From Taudactylus pleione (taxonomy: Eukaryota; Chordata; Amphibia; Anura; Myobatrachidae), in assembly GCA_031769625.1 (NCBI GenBank), contig JAUIMM010001418.1, positions 186,001 to 250,000 of the forward strand: 64,000 nucleotides of DNA, given 5' to 3'. A program made the position numbers and the translations under genes. Positions 26,301 to 39,433 of this stretch are shown here, piece by piece. Position 1 is the first letter of the stretch. Each line of letters begins with the position of its first letter. The notes below the pieces were generated by a model. It worked only from the letters and a program-made list of their open reading frames with translations, ran no database searches and was not told the origin of the DNA.

Positions 26301-27839
26301 ACAGTAGTGTCTCTGTGTCAGTGCCTCAGTGGTATTTATATAATCACAGTAGTGTATCTTTGTCAGTGCCTCATTGGTATTTATATAATTACAGTAGTGT
26401 CTCTGGGTCAGTGCCTCAGTGGTATTTATATAATCACAGTAGTGTATCTATGTCAGTGCCTCAGTGGCATTTATATAATTACAGTAGTGTCTCTGTGTCT
26501 GTGCCTCAGTGGTATTTATATAAATACGGTAGTGTCTCTGTGTCAGTGCCTCAGTGGTATTTAATATAATCACAGTAGTGTCAGTGCCTCAGTGGTATTT
26601 ATATAATCACAGTAGTGTCAGAGCCTCAGTGTTATTTATATAATCACAGTAGTGTATCATTGTCAGTGCCTCAGTGGTATTTATATAATCACAGTAGTGT
26701 CTCTGTGTCAGTGCCTCAGTGGTATTTATATAATCACAGTAGTGTCTCTGTGTTAGTGCCACAGTGGTATTTATTTAATCACAGTATTGTATCTTTGTCA
26801 GTGCCTCAGTGGTATTTATATAATAACAGTAGTGTTTCTGTGTCAGTGCCTCAGTGGTATTTATATAATCACAGTAGTGTCTCTGTGTCAGTGTCTCAGT
26901 GGTATTTATATAATCACAGTAGTGTATCTTTGTCAGTGCCTCAGTGGTATTTATATAATTACAGTAGTGTCTCTGTGTCAGTGCCTCAGTGGTATTTATA
27001 TAATCACAGTAGTGTCTCTGTGTCAGTGCCTCAGTGGTATTTATATAATCACAGTAGTGTCTCTGTGTCAATGCCTCAGTTGTATTTATATAATCACAGT
27101 AGTGTATCTGTGTCATTGCCTCAGTGGTATTTATATAATTACAGTAGTGTCTCTGGGTCAGTGCCTCAGTGGTATTTATATAATCACAGTAGTGTATCTA
27201 TGTCAGTGCCTCAGTGGTATTTAATATAATCACAGTAGTGTCAGTGCCTCAGTGGTATTTATATAATCACAGTAGTGTCAGAGCCTCAGTGTTATTTATA
27301 TAATCACAGTAGTGTATCATTGTCAGTGCCTCAGTGGTATTTATATAATCACAGTAGTGTCTCTGTGTCAGTGCCTCAATGGTAATTATTTAATCACAGT
27401 AGTGTCTCTGTGTCAGTGCCTCAGTGGTATTTATATAATCACAGTAGTGTCTCTGTGTTAGTGCAACAGTGGTATTTATTTAATCACAGTATTGTATCTT
27501 TGTCAGTGCCTCAGTGGTATTTATATAATAACAGTAGTGTTTCTGTGTCAGTGCCTCAGTGGTATTTATATAATCACAGTAGTGTCTCTGTGTCAGTGTC
27601 TCAGTGGTATTTATATAATCACAGTAGTGTATCTTTGTCAGTGCCTCAGTGGTATTTATATAATTACAGTAGTGTCTCTGTGTCAGTGCCTCAGTGGTAT
27701 TTATATAATTACAGTAGTGTCTCTGTGTCAGTGCCTCAGTGGTATTTATATAATCACAGTAGTGTCAGTGCCTCAGTGGTATTTATATAATCACAGTATT
27801 GTCAGTGCCTCAGTGGTATTTATATAATCACAGTAGTGT
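17888..27839 (+). repeat. Long duplication, copy B (17,887-bp offset)
   Basis: This is the second copy of 1-9,952 and includes the nested 2,114-, 1,618- and 2,024-bp repeats in full. I found only about ten substitutions by eye. Examples, as position in copy A and base against base in copy B: 937 A/C, 2128 C/G, 4025 G/T, 4767 G/T and 5313 C/T (a CpG to TpG change). Copy B goes on at 27,840 into ordinary units and has no 2,323-bp tandem extra copy. Confidence 0.93.
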
Positions 27840-28477
27840 ATCTTTGTCAGTGCCTCAGTGGTATTTATATAATCACAGTAGTGTCTCTGTGTCAGTGCCT
27901 CAGTGGTATTTATATAATCACAGTAGTGTCTCTGTGTCAGTGCCTCAGTGGTATTTATATAATCACAGTAGTGTCTCTCTGTCAGTGCCACAGTGGTATT
28001 TATTTAATAACAGTAGTGTATCTTTGTCAGTGCCTCTGTGGTATTTATATAATAACAGTAGTGTTTCTGTATCAGTGCCTCAGTGGCATTTATATAATCA
28101 CAGTGGTGTATCTTTGTCAGTGCCTCAGTGGTATTTTTATAATTACAGTAGTGTCTCTGTGTCAGTGCCTCAGTGGTATTTATATAATCACAGTAGTGTC
28201 TCTGTGTCAGTGTCTCAGTGATATTTATATAATCACAGTAGTGTATCTTTGTCAGTGCCTCAGTGGTATTTATATAATTACAGTAGTGTCTCTGTGTCTG
28301 TGCCTCAGTGGTATTTATATAATCACAGTAATGTATCTTTGTCAGTGCCTCAGTGGTGTTTATATAATTACAGTAGTGTCTCTGTGTCAGTGCCTCAGTG
28401 GTATTTATATAATTTCAGTAGTGTCTCTGTGTCAGTCCCTCAGTGGTATTTACATAATCACAGTAGTGTCAGAGACT
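27840..28477 (+). repeat. Transition from compartment I to compartment II
   Basis: This stretch consists of ordinary 45-bp units ending in the CAGTCCCTCAG, TATTTACATAATC, CAGAGACTC run. It resembles about 34,170-34,810 and 39,070-39,710. A G-to-A change near 28,221 makes TGA in the first frame, one of the few point-mutation stops in the array. After this block the 38-bp marker is absent for over 7 kb. Confidence 0.75.
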
Positions 28478-31400
28478 CAGTGGTATTTATATAATCACAG
28501 AAGTGTCAGTGCCTCAGTGGTATTTATATAATCACAGCAGTGTATCATTGTCAGTGCCTCAGTGGTATTTATATAATCACAGTAGTGTCTCTGTGTCAGT
28601 GCCTCAGTGGTATTTATATAATCACAGTAGTGTCAGTGCCTCAGTGGTTTTTATATGATTTCAGTAGTGTCTCTGTGTCAGTGCCTCTGTGATATTTATA
28701 TAATCACAGTAATGTATCTTTGTCAGTGCCTCAGTGGTATTTATATAATTACAGTTGTGTCTCTGTGTCTGTGCCTCAGTGGTATTTATATAATCACAGT
28801 AGTGTCTCTGTGTCAGTGCCTCATTGGTATTTATATAATCACAGTAATGTCTCTGTGTCAGTGTCTCAGTGGAATTTATATAATCACAGTAGTTTATCTT
28901 TGTCAGTGCCTCAGTGGTATTTATATAATTACAGTAGTGTCCGTGCCTCAGTGGATTTTATGTGATTACAGTAGTGTCTCTTTGTCAGTGCCTCAGTGGT
29001 ATTTATATAATCACAGTAGTGTATCTTTGTCAGTGCCTCAGTGGTATTTATATAATTACAGTAGTGTCTCTGTGTCAGTGCCTCAGTGGTATTTATAAAA
29101 TTACAGTAGTGTCTCTGTGTCAGTGCCTCAGTGGTATTTCTATAATTACAGTTGTGCCTCTGTGTCAGTGCCTCAGTGGTATTTATATAATCACAGTAGT
29201 GTATCTGTGTCAGTGTCTCAGTGGTATTTATATAATTACAGTAGTGTCTCTGTGTCAGTGCCTCAGTGGTATTTATATAATTACAGTAGTGTCTCTGTGT
29301 CAGTGCCTCAGTGGTATTTATATAATCACAGTAGTGTATCTTTGTCAGTGCCTCAGTGGTATTTTTATAATTACAGTAGTGTCTCTGTGTCAGTGCCTCG
29401 GTGGTAGTTATATAATCACAGTAGTGTCTCTGTGTCAGTGTCTCAGTGGTATTTATATAATCACAGTAGTGTATCTTTGTCAGTGCCTCAGTGGTATTTA
29501 TATAATCACAGTAGTGTATCTGTGTCAGTGTCTCAGTAGTATTTATATAATTACAGTAGTGTCTCTGTGTCAGTGCCTCAGTGGTATTTATATAATTACA
29601 GTAGTGTCTCTGTGTCAGTGCCTCAGTGGTATTTATATAATCACAGTAGTGTATCTTTGTCAGTGCCTCAGTGGTATTTTTATAATTACAGTAGTGTCTC
29701 TGTGTCAGTGCCTCAGTGGTAGTTATATAATCACAGTAGTGTCTCTGTGTCAGTGTCTCAGTGGTATTTATATAATCACAGTAGTGTATCTGTGTCAGTG
29801 CCTCAGTGGTATTTATATAATCACAGTAGTGTATCTGTGTCAGTGCCTCAGTGGTATTTATATAATTACAGTAGTGTCTCTGTGTCAGTGCCTCAGTAGT
29901 ATTTATATAATTACAGTAGTGTCTCTGTGTCTGTGCCTCAGTGGTATTTATATAATCACAGTAATGTATCTTTGTCAGTGCCTCAGTGGTATTTATATAA
30001 TTACAGTAGTGTCTCTGTGTCAGTGCCTCAGTGGTATTTATATAATTACAGTAGTGTCTCTGTGTCAGTGCCTCAGTGGTATTTATATAATCACAGTAGT
30101 GTCAGTGCCTCAGTGGTATTTATATAACCACAGTAGTGTCAGTGCCTCAGTGGTATTTATATAATCACAGTAGTGTATCATTGTCAGTGCCTCAGTGGTA
30201 TTTATATAATCACAGTAGTGTCTCTGTGTCAGTGCCTCAGTGGTATTTATATAATCACAGTAGTGTCAGTGCCTCAGTGGTATTTATATAATCACAGTAG
30301 TGTATCATTGTCAGTGCCTCAGTGGTATTTATATAATCACAGTAGTGTCTCTGTGTCAGTGCCTCAGTGGTATTTATATAATCACAGTAGTGTCTCTGTG
30401 TCAGTGCCTCAGTGGTATTTATATAATCACAATAGTGTCTCTTTGTCAGTGCCACAGTGGTATTTATTTTATCACAGTAGTGTATCTTTGTCAGTGCCTC
30501 AGTGGTATTTATACAATAACAGTAGTCTTTCTCTGTCAGTGCCTCAGCGGTATTTATATAATCACAGTAGTGTCTCTGTGTCAGTGCCTCAGTGGTATTT
30601 ATTTAATCACAGTAGTGTATCTTTGTCAGTGCCTCAGTGGTATTTATATAATAACAGTAGTGTTTCTGTGTCAGTGCCTCAGTGGTATTTATATAATCAC
30701 AGTAGTGTATCATTGTCAGTGCCTCAGTGGTATTTATATAATCACAGTAGTGTCTCTGTGTCAGTGCCTCAGTGGTATTTATATAATCACAGTAGTGTCT
30801 CTGTGTCAGTGCCTCAGTGGTATTTATATAATCACAGTAGTGTCTCTGTGTCAGTGCCACAGTGGTATTTATTTAATCACAGTATTGTATCTTTGTCAGT
30901 GCCTCAGTGGTATTTATATAATAACAGTAGTGTTTCTGTGTCAGTGCCTCAGTGGTATTTATATAATCACAGTAATGTATCTTTGTCAGTGCCTCAGTGG
31001 TATTTATATAATTACAGTAGTGTCTCTGTGTCAGTGCCTCCGTGGTATTTATATAATTTCAGTAGTGTCTCTGTGTCAGTGCCTCAGTGTTATTTATATA
31101 ATCACAGTAGTGTCAGTGACTCAGTGGTATTTATATAATCACAGAAGTGTCAGTGCCTCAGTGGTATTTATATAATCACAGCAGTGTATCATTGTCAGTG
31201 CCTCAGTGGTATTTATATAATCACAGTAGTGTCTCTGTGTCAGTGCCTCAGTGGTATTTATATAATCACAGTAGTGTCAGTGCCTCAGTGGTTTTTATAT
31301 GATTTCAGTAGTGTCTCTGTGTCAGTGCCTCTGTGATATTTATATAATCACAGTAATGTATCTTTGTCAGTGCCTCAGTGGTATTTATATAATTACAGTT

Positions 31401-33865
31401 GTGTCTCTGTGTCTGTGCCTCAGTGGTATTTATATAATCACAGTAGTGTCTCTGTGTCAGTGCCTCATTGGTATTTATATAATCACAGTAATGTCTCTGT
31501 GTCAGTGTCTCAGTGGAATTTATATAATCACAGTAGTTTATCTTTGTCAGTGCCTCAGTGGTATTTATATAATTACAGTAGTGTCCGTGCCTCAGTGGAT
31601 TTTATGTGATTACAGTAGTGTCTCTTTGTCAGTGCCTCAGTGGTATTTATATAATCACAGTAGTGTATCTTTGTCAGTGCCTCAGTGGTATTTATATAAT
31701 TACAGTAGTGTCTCTGTGTCAGTGCCTCAGTGGTATTTATAAAATTACAGTAGTGTCTCTGTGTCAGTGCCTCAGTGGTATTTCTATAATTACAGTTGTG
31801 CCTCTGTGTCAGTGCCTCAGTGGTATTTATATAATCACAGTAGTGTATCTGTGTCAGTGTCTCAGTGGTATTTATATAATTACAGTAGTGTCTCTGTGTC
31901 AGTGCCTCAGTGGTATTTATATAATTACAGTAGTGTCTCTGTGTCAGTGCCTCAGTGGTATTTATATAATCACAGTAGTGTATCTTTGTCAGTGCCTCAG
32001 TGGTATTTTTATAATTACAGTAGTGTCTCTGTGTCAGTGCCTCGGTGGTAGTTATATAATCACAGTAGTGTCTCTGTGTCAGTGTCTCAGTGGTATTTAT
32101 ATAATCACAGTAGTGTATCTTTGTCAGTGCCTCAGTGGTATTTATATAATCACAGTAGTGTATCTGTGTCAGTGTCTCAGTAGTATTTATATAATTACAG
32201 TAGTGTCTCTGTGTCAGTGCCTCAGTGGTATTTATATAATTACAGTAGTGTCTCTGTGTCAGTGCCTCAGTGGTATTTATATAATCACAGTAGTGTATCT
32301 TTGTCAGTGCCTCAGTGGTATTTTTATAATTACAGTAGTGTCTCTGTGTCAGTGCCTCAGTGGTAGTTATATAATCACAGTAGTGTCTCTGTGTCAGTGT
32401 CTCAGTGGTATTTATATAATCACAGTAGTGTATCTGTGTCAGTGCCTCAGTGGTATTTATATAATCACAGTAGTGTATCTGTGTCAGTGCCTCAGTGGTA
32501 TTTATATAATTACAGTAGTGTCTCTGTGTCAGTGCCTCAGTAGTATTTATATAATTACAGTAGTGTCTCTGTGTCTGTGCCTCAGTGGTATTTATATAAT
32601 CACAGTAATGTATCTTTGTCAGTGCCTCAGTGGTATTTATATAATTACAGTAGTGTCTCTGTGTCAGTGCCTCAGTGGTATTTATATAATTACAGTAGTG
32701 TCTCTTTGTCAGTGCCTCAGTGGTATTTATATAATCACAGTAGTGTCAGTGCCTCAGTGGTATTTATATAACCACAGTAGTGTCAGTGCCTCAGTGGTAT
32801 TTATATAATCACAGTAGTGTATCATTGTCAGTGCCTCAGTGGTATTTATATAATCACAGTAGTGTCTCTGTGTCAGTGCCTCAGTGGTATTTATATAATC
32901 ACAGTAGTGTCAGTGCCTCAGTGGTATTTATATAATCACAGTAGTGTATCATTGTCAGTGCCTCAGTGGTATTTATATAATCACAGTAGTGTCTCTGTGT
33001 CAGTGCCTCAGTGGTATTTATATAATCACAGTAGTGTCTCTGTGTCAGTGCCTCAGTGGTATTTATATAATCACAATAGTGTCTCTTTGTCAGTGCCACA
33101 GTGGTATTTATTTTATCACAGTAGTGTATCTTTGTCAGTGCCTCAGTGGTATTTATACAATAACAGTAGTCTTTCTCTGTCAGTGCCTCAGCGGTATTTA
33201 TATAATCACAGTAGTGTCTCTGTGTCAGTGCCTCAGTGGTATTTATTTAATCACAGTAGTGTATCTTTGTCAGTGCCTCAGTGGTATTTATATAATAACA
33301 GTAGTGTTTCTGTGTCAGTGCCTCAGTGGTATTTATATAATCACAGTAGTGTATCATTGTCAGTGCCTCAGTGGTATTTATATAATCACAGTAGTGTCTC
33401 TGTGTCAGTGCCTCAGTGGTATTTATATAATCACAGTAGTGTCTCTGTGTCAGTGCCTCAGTGGTATTTATATAATCACAGTAGTGTCTCTGTGTCAGTG
33501 CCACAGTGGTATTTATTTAATCACAGTATTGTATCTTTGTCAGTGCCTCAGTGGTATTTATATAATAACAGTAGTGTTTCTGTGTCAGTGCCTCAGTGGT
33601 ATTTATATAATCACAGTAATGTATCTTTGTCAGTGCCTCAGTGGTATTTATATAATTACAGTAGTGTCTCTGTGTCAGTGCCTCCGTGGTATTTATATAA
33701 TTTCAGTAGTGTCTCTGTGTCAGTGCCTCAGTGTTATTTATATAATCACAGTAGTGTCAGTGACTCAGTGGTATTTATATAATCACAGAAGTGTCAGTGC
33801 CTCAGTGGTATTTATATAATCACAGCAGTGTATCATTGTCAGTGCCTCAGTGGTATTTATATAAT
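28478..33865 (+). repeat. 2,644-bp higher-order repeat, two tandem copies
   Basis: Positions 28,478-31,221 match 31,122-33,865 at offset 2,644, so two full periods plus about 100 bp of a third are present. The copies look nearly identical; I noted one clear difference, G at 30,062 against T at 32,706. The period is 53 long units and seven 37-mers, with no 38-bp marker. Compartment II variants are present in each copy: TATAAAATTAC (29,095 and 31,739), GTAGTTATATAATC (29,403, 29,719 and 32,047, 32,363), TATACAATAACAG (30,511 and 33,155) and TATAACCACAG (30,123 and 32,767). Confidence 0.92.
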
Positions 33866-34960
33866 AACAGTAGTGTTTCTGTGTCAGTGCCTCAGTGGTA
33901 TTTATATAATCACAGTAGTGTCTCTGTGTCAGTGTCTCAGTGGTATTTATATAATCACAGTAGTGTATCTTTGTCAGTGCCTCAGTGGTATTTATATAAT
34001 TACAGTAGTGTCTCTGTGTCAGTGCCTCAGTGGTATTTATATAATTACAGTAGTGTCTCTGTGTCAGTGCCTCAGTGGTATTTATATCATCACAGTAGTG
34101 TCAGTGCCTCAGTGGTATTTATATAATCACAGTATTGTCAGTGTCTCAGTGGTATTTATATAATCACAGTAGTGTATCTTTGTCAGTGCCTCAGTGGTAT
34201 TTATATAATCACAGTAGTGTCTCTGTGTCAGTGCCTCAGTGGTATTTATATAATCACAGTAGTGTCTCTGTGTCAGTGCCTCAGTGGTATTTATATAATC
34301 ACAGTAGTGTCTCTCTGTCAGTGCCACAGTGGTATTTATTTAATAACAGTAGTGTATCTTTGTCAGTGCCTCTGTGGTATTTATATAATAACAGTAGTGT
34401 TTCTGTATCAGTGCCTCAGTGGTATTTATATAATCACAGTGGTGTATCTTTGTCAGTGCCTCAGTGGTATATTTATAATTACAGTAGTGTCTCTGTGTCA
34501 GTGCCTCAGTGGTATTTATATAATCACAGTAGTGTCTCTGTGTCAGTGTCTCAGTGGTATTTATATAATCACAGTAGTGTATCTTTGTCAGTGCCTCAGT
34601 GGTATTTATATAATTACAGTAGTGTCTCTGTGTCTGTGCCTCAGTGGTATTTATATAATCACAGTAATGTATCTTTGTCAGTGCCTCAGTGGTGTTTATA
34701 TAATTACAGTAGTGTCTCTGTGTCAGTGCCTCAGTGGTATTTATATAATTTCAGTAGTGTCTCTGTGTCAGTCCCTCAGTGGTATTTACATAATCACAGT
34801 AGTGTCAGAGACTCAGTGGTATTTATATAATCACAGAAGTGTCAGTGCCTCAGTGGTATTTATATAATCACAGCAGTGTATCATTGTCAGTGCCTCAGTG
34901 GTATTTATATAATCACAGTAGTGTCTCTGTGTCAGTGCCTCAGTGGTATTTATATAATCA
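33866..34960 (+). repeat. Linker block related to 36,533-37,200
   Basis: At 33,866 the sequence changes from the 2,644-bp repeat to AATAACAGTAGTGTTTC and then follows about 36,533-37,200 at offset 2,667. From about 34,534 it continues with units, including the TATTTACATAATC run, that the later copy lacks. The later copy skips 434 bp (eight 45-mers and two 37-mers). A TATATTTATAATTAC variant near 34,469 is shared with about 43,045, 46,430 and 53,927. Confidence 0.78.
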
Positions 34961-37900
34961 CAGTAGTGTCAGTGCCTCAGTGGTTTTTATATGTTTTCAG
35001 TAGTGTCTCTGTGTCAGTGCCTCTGTGATATTTATATAATCACAGTAATGTATCTTTGTCAGTGCCTCAGTGGTATTTATATAATTACAGTAGTGTCTCT
35101 GTGTCTGTGCCTCAGTGGTATTTATATAATCACAGTAGTGTCTCTGTGTCAGTGCCTCATTGGTATTTATATAATCACAGTAATGTCTCTGTGTCAGTGT
35201 CTCAGTGGATTTTATATAATCACAGTAGTTTATCTTTGTCAGTGCCTCAGTGGTATTTATATAATTACAGTAGTGTCCGTGCCTCAGTGGATTTTATGTG
35301 ATTACAGTAGTGTCTCTGTGTCAGTGCCTCAGTGGTATTTATATAATCACAGTAGTGTATCTTTGTCAGTGCCTCAGTGGTATTTATATAATTACAGTAG
35401 TGTCTCTGGGTCAGTGCCTCAGTGGTATTTATATAATCACAGTAGTGTATCTATGTCAGTGCCTCAGTGGCATTTATATAATTACAGTAGTGTCTCTGTG
35501 TCTGTGCCTCAGTGGTATTTATATAAATACGGTAGTGTCTCTGTGTCAGTGCCTCAGTGGTATTTAATATAATCACAGTAGTGTCAGTGCCTCAGTGGTA
35601 TTTATATAATCACAGTAGTGTCAGAGCCTCAGTGTTATTTATATAATCACAGTAGTGTATCATTGTCAGTGCCTCAGTGGTATTTATATAATCACAGTAG
35701 TGTCTCTGTGTCAGTGCCTCAGTGGTATTTATATAATCACAGTAGTGTCTCTGTGTTAGTGCCACAGTGGTATTTATTTAATCACAGTATTGTATCTTTG
35801 TCAGTGCCTCAGTGGTATTTATATAATAACAGTAGTGTTTCTGTGTCAGTGCCTCAGTGGTATTTATATAATCACAGTAGTGTCTCTGTGTCAGTGTCTC
35901 AGTGGTATTTATATAATCACAGTAGTGTATCTTTGTCAGTGCCTCAGTGGTATTTATATAATTACAGTAGTGTCTCTGTGTCAGTGCCTCAGTGGTATTT
36001 ATATAATCACAGTAGTGTCTCTGTGTCAGTGCCTCAGTGGTATTTATATAATCACAGTAGTGTCTCTGTGTCAATGCCTCAGTTGTATTTATATAATCAC
36101 AGTAGTGTATCTGTGTCATTGCCTCAGTGGTATTTATATAATTACAGTAGTGTCTCTGGGTCAGTGCCTCAGTGGTATTTATATAATCACAGTAGTGTAT
36201 CTATGTCAGTGCCTCAGTGGTATTTAATATAATCACAGTAGTGTCAGTGCCTCAGTGGTATTTATATAATCACAGTAGTGTCAGAGCCTCAGTGTTATTT
36301 ATATAATCACAGTAGTGTATCATTGTCAGTGCCTCAGTGGTATTTATATAATCACAGTAGTGTCTCTGTGTCAGTGCCTCAATGGTAATTATTTAATCAC
36401 AGTAGTGTCTCTGTGTCAGTGCCTCAGTGGTATTTATATAATCACAGTAGTGTCTCTGTGTTAGTGCCACAGTGGTATTTATTTAATCACAGTATTGTAT
36501 CTTTGTCAGTGCCTCAGTGGTATTTATATAATAACAGTAGTGTTTCTGTGTCAGTGCCTCAGTGGTATTTATATAATCACAGTAGTGTCTCTGTGTCAGT
36601 GTCTCAGTGGTATTTATATAATCACAGTAGTGTATCTTTGTCAGTGCCTCAGTGGTATTTATATAATTACAGTAGTGTCTCTGTGTCAGTGCCTCAGTGG
36701 TATTTATATAATTACAGTAGTGTCTCTGTGTCAGTGCCTCAGTGGTATTTATATAATCACAGTAGTGTCAGTGCCTCAGTGGTATTTATATAATCACAGT
36801 ATTGTCAGTGCCTCAGTGGTATTTATATAATCACAGTAGTGTATCTTTGTCAGTGCCTCAGTGGTATTTATATAATCACAGTAGTGTCTCTGTGTCAGTG
36901 CCTACGTGGTATTTATATAATCACAGTAGTGTCTCTGTGTCAGTGCCTCAGTGGTATTTATATAATCACAGTAGTGTCTCTCTGTCAGTGCCACAGTGGT
37001 ATTTATTTAATAACAGTAGTGTATCTTTGTCAGTGCCTCTGTGGTATTTATATAATAACAGTAGTGTTTCTGTATCAGTGCCTCAGTGGTATTTATATAA
37101 TCACAGTGGTGTATCTTTGTCAGTGCCTCAGTGGTATTTTTATAATTACAGTAGTGTCTCTGTGTCAGTGCCTCAGTGGTATTTATATAATCACAGTAGT
37201 GTCAGTGCCTCAGTGGTTTTTATATGATTTCAGTAGTGTCTCTGTGTCAGTGCCTCTGTGATATTTATATAATCACAGTAATGTATCTTTGTCAGTGCCT
37301 CAGTGGTATTTATATAATTACAGTAGTGTCTCTGTGTCTGTGCCTCAGTGGTATTTATATAATCACAGTAGTGTCTCTGTGTCAGTGCCTCATTGGTATT
37401 TATATAATCACAGTAATGTCTCTGTGTCAGTGTCTCAGTGGAATTTATATAATCACAGTAGTTTATCTATGTCAGTGCCTCAGTGATATTTATATAATTA
37501 CAGTAGTGTCCGTGCCTCAGTGGATTTTATGTGATTACAGTAGTGTCTCTGTGTCAGTGCCTCAGTGGTATTTATATAATCACAGTAGTGTATCTTTGTC
37601 AGTGCCTCAGTGGTATTTATATAATTACAGTAGTGTCTCTGGGTCAGTGCCTCAGTGGTATTTATATAATCACAGTAGTGTATCTATGTCAGTGCCTCAG
37701 TGGCATTTATATAATTACAGTAGTGTCTCTGTGTCTGTGACTCAGTGGTATTTATATAAATACGGTAGTGTCTCTGTGTCAGTGCCTCAGTGGTATTTAA
37801 TATAATCACAGTAGTATCAGTGCCTCAGTGGTATTTATATAATCACAGTAGTGTCAGAGCCTCAGTGTTATTTATATAATCACAGTAGTGTATCATTGTC

Positions 37901-39433
37901 AGTGCCTCAGTGGTATTTATATAATCACAGTAGTGTCTCTGTGTCAGTGCCTCAGTGGTATTTATATAATCACAGTAGTGTCTCTGTGTTAGTGCCACAG
38001 TGGTATTTATTTAATCACAGTATTGTATCTTTGTCAGTGCCTCAGTGGTATTTATATAATAACAGTAGTGTTTCTGTGTCAGTGCCTCAGTGGTATTTAT
38101 ATAATCACAGTAGTGTCTCTGTGTCAGTGTCTCAGTGGTATTTATATAATCACAGTAGTGTATCTTTGTCAGTGCCTCAGTGGTATTTATATAATTACAG
38201 TAGTGTCTCTGTGTCAGTGCCTCAGTGGTATTTATATAATCACAGTAGTGTCTCTGTGTCAGTGCCTCAGTGGTATTTATATAATCACAGTAGTGTCTCT
38301 GTGTCAATGCCTCAGTTGTATTTATATAATCACAGTAGTGTATCTGTGTCATTGCCTCAGTGGTATTTATATAATTACAGTAGTGTCTCTGGGTCAGTGC
38401 CTCAGTGGTATTTATATAATCACAGTAGTGTATCTATGTCAGTGCCTCAGTGGTATTTAATATAATCACAGTAGTGTCAGTGCCTCAGTGGTATTTATAT
38501 AATCACAGTAGTGTCAGAGCCTCAGTGTTATTTATATAATCACAGTAGTGTATCATTGTCAGTGCCTCAGTGGTATTTATATAATCACAGTAGTGTCTCT
38601 GTGTCAGTGCCTCAATGGTAATTATTTAATCACAGTAGTGTCTCTGTGTCAGTGCCTCAGTGGTATTTATATAATCACAGTAGTGTATCTGTGTTAGTGC
38701 AACAGTGGTATTTATTTAATCACAGTATTGTATCTTTGTCAGTGCCTCAGTGGTATTTATATAATAACAGTAGTGTTTCTGTGTCAGTGCCTCAGTGGTA
38801 TTTATATAATCACAGTAGTGTCTCTGTGTCAGTGTCTCAGTGGTTTTTATATAATCACAGTAGTGTATCTTTGTCAGTGCCTCAGTGTTATTTATATAAT
38901 TACAGTAGTGTCTCTGTGTCAGTGCCTCAGTGGTATTTATATAATTACAGTAGTGTCTCTGTGTCAGTGCCTCAGTGGTATTTATATAATCACAGTAGTG
39001 TCAGTGCCTCAGTGGTATTTATATAATCACAGTATTGTCAGTGCCTCAGTGGTATTTATATAATCACAGTAGTGTATCTTTGTCAGTGCCTCAGTGGTAT
39101 TTATATAATCACAGTAGTGTCTCTGTGTCAGTGCCTCAGTGGTATTTATATAATCACAGTAGTGTCTCTGTGTCAGTTCCTCAGTGGTATTTATATAATC
39201 ACAGTAGTGTCTCTCTGTCAGTGCCACAGTGGTATTTATTTAATAACAGTAGTGTATCTTTGTCAGTGCCTCTGTGGTATTTATATAATAACAGTAGTGT
39301 TTCTGTATCAGTGCCTCAGTGGCATTTATATAATCACAGTGGTGTATCTTTGTCAGTGCCTCAGTGGTATTTTTATATTTACAGTAGTGTCTCTGTGTCA
39401 GTGCCTCAGTGGTATTTATATAATCACAGTAGT
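34960..39433 (+). repeat. 2,233-bp higher-order repeat, two tandem copies
   Basis: Markers 35,564 and 36,224 recur at 37,797 and 38,457. The block around them matches at offset 2,233 and ends at about 39,433. The period equals 43 long units, six 37-mers and two 38-mers. The second copy carries private changes (CTGTGACTCAG at 37,740, CAGTAGTATCAG near 37,812, GTGCAACAG near 38,700). The first two recur at 48.6 kb and the third at 49.57 kb, tying this copy to the next long duplication. This is an island of compartment I between compartment II stretches. Confidence 0.87.
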
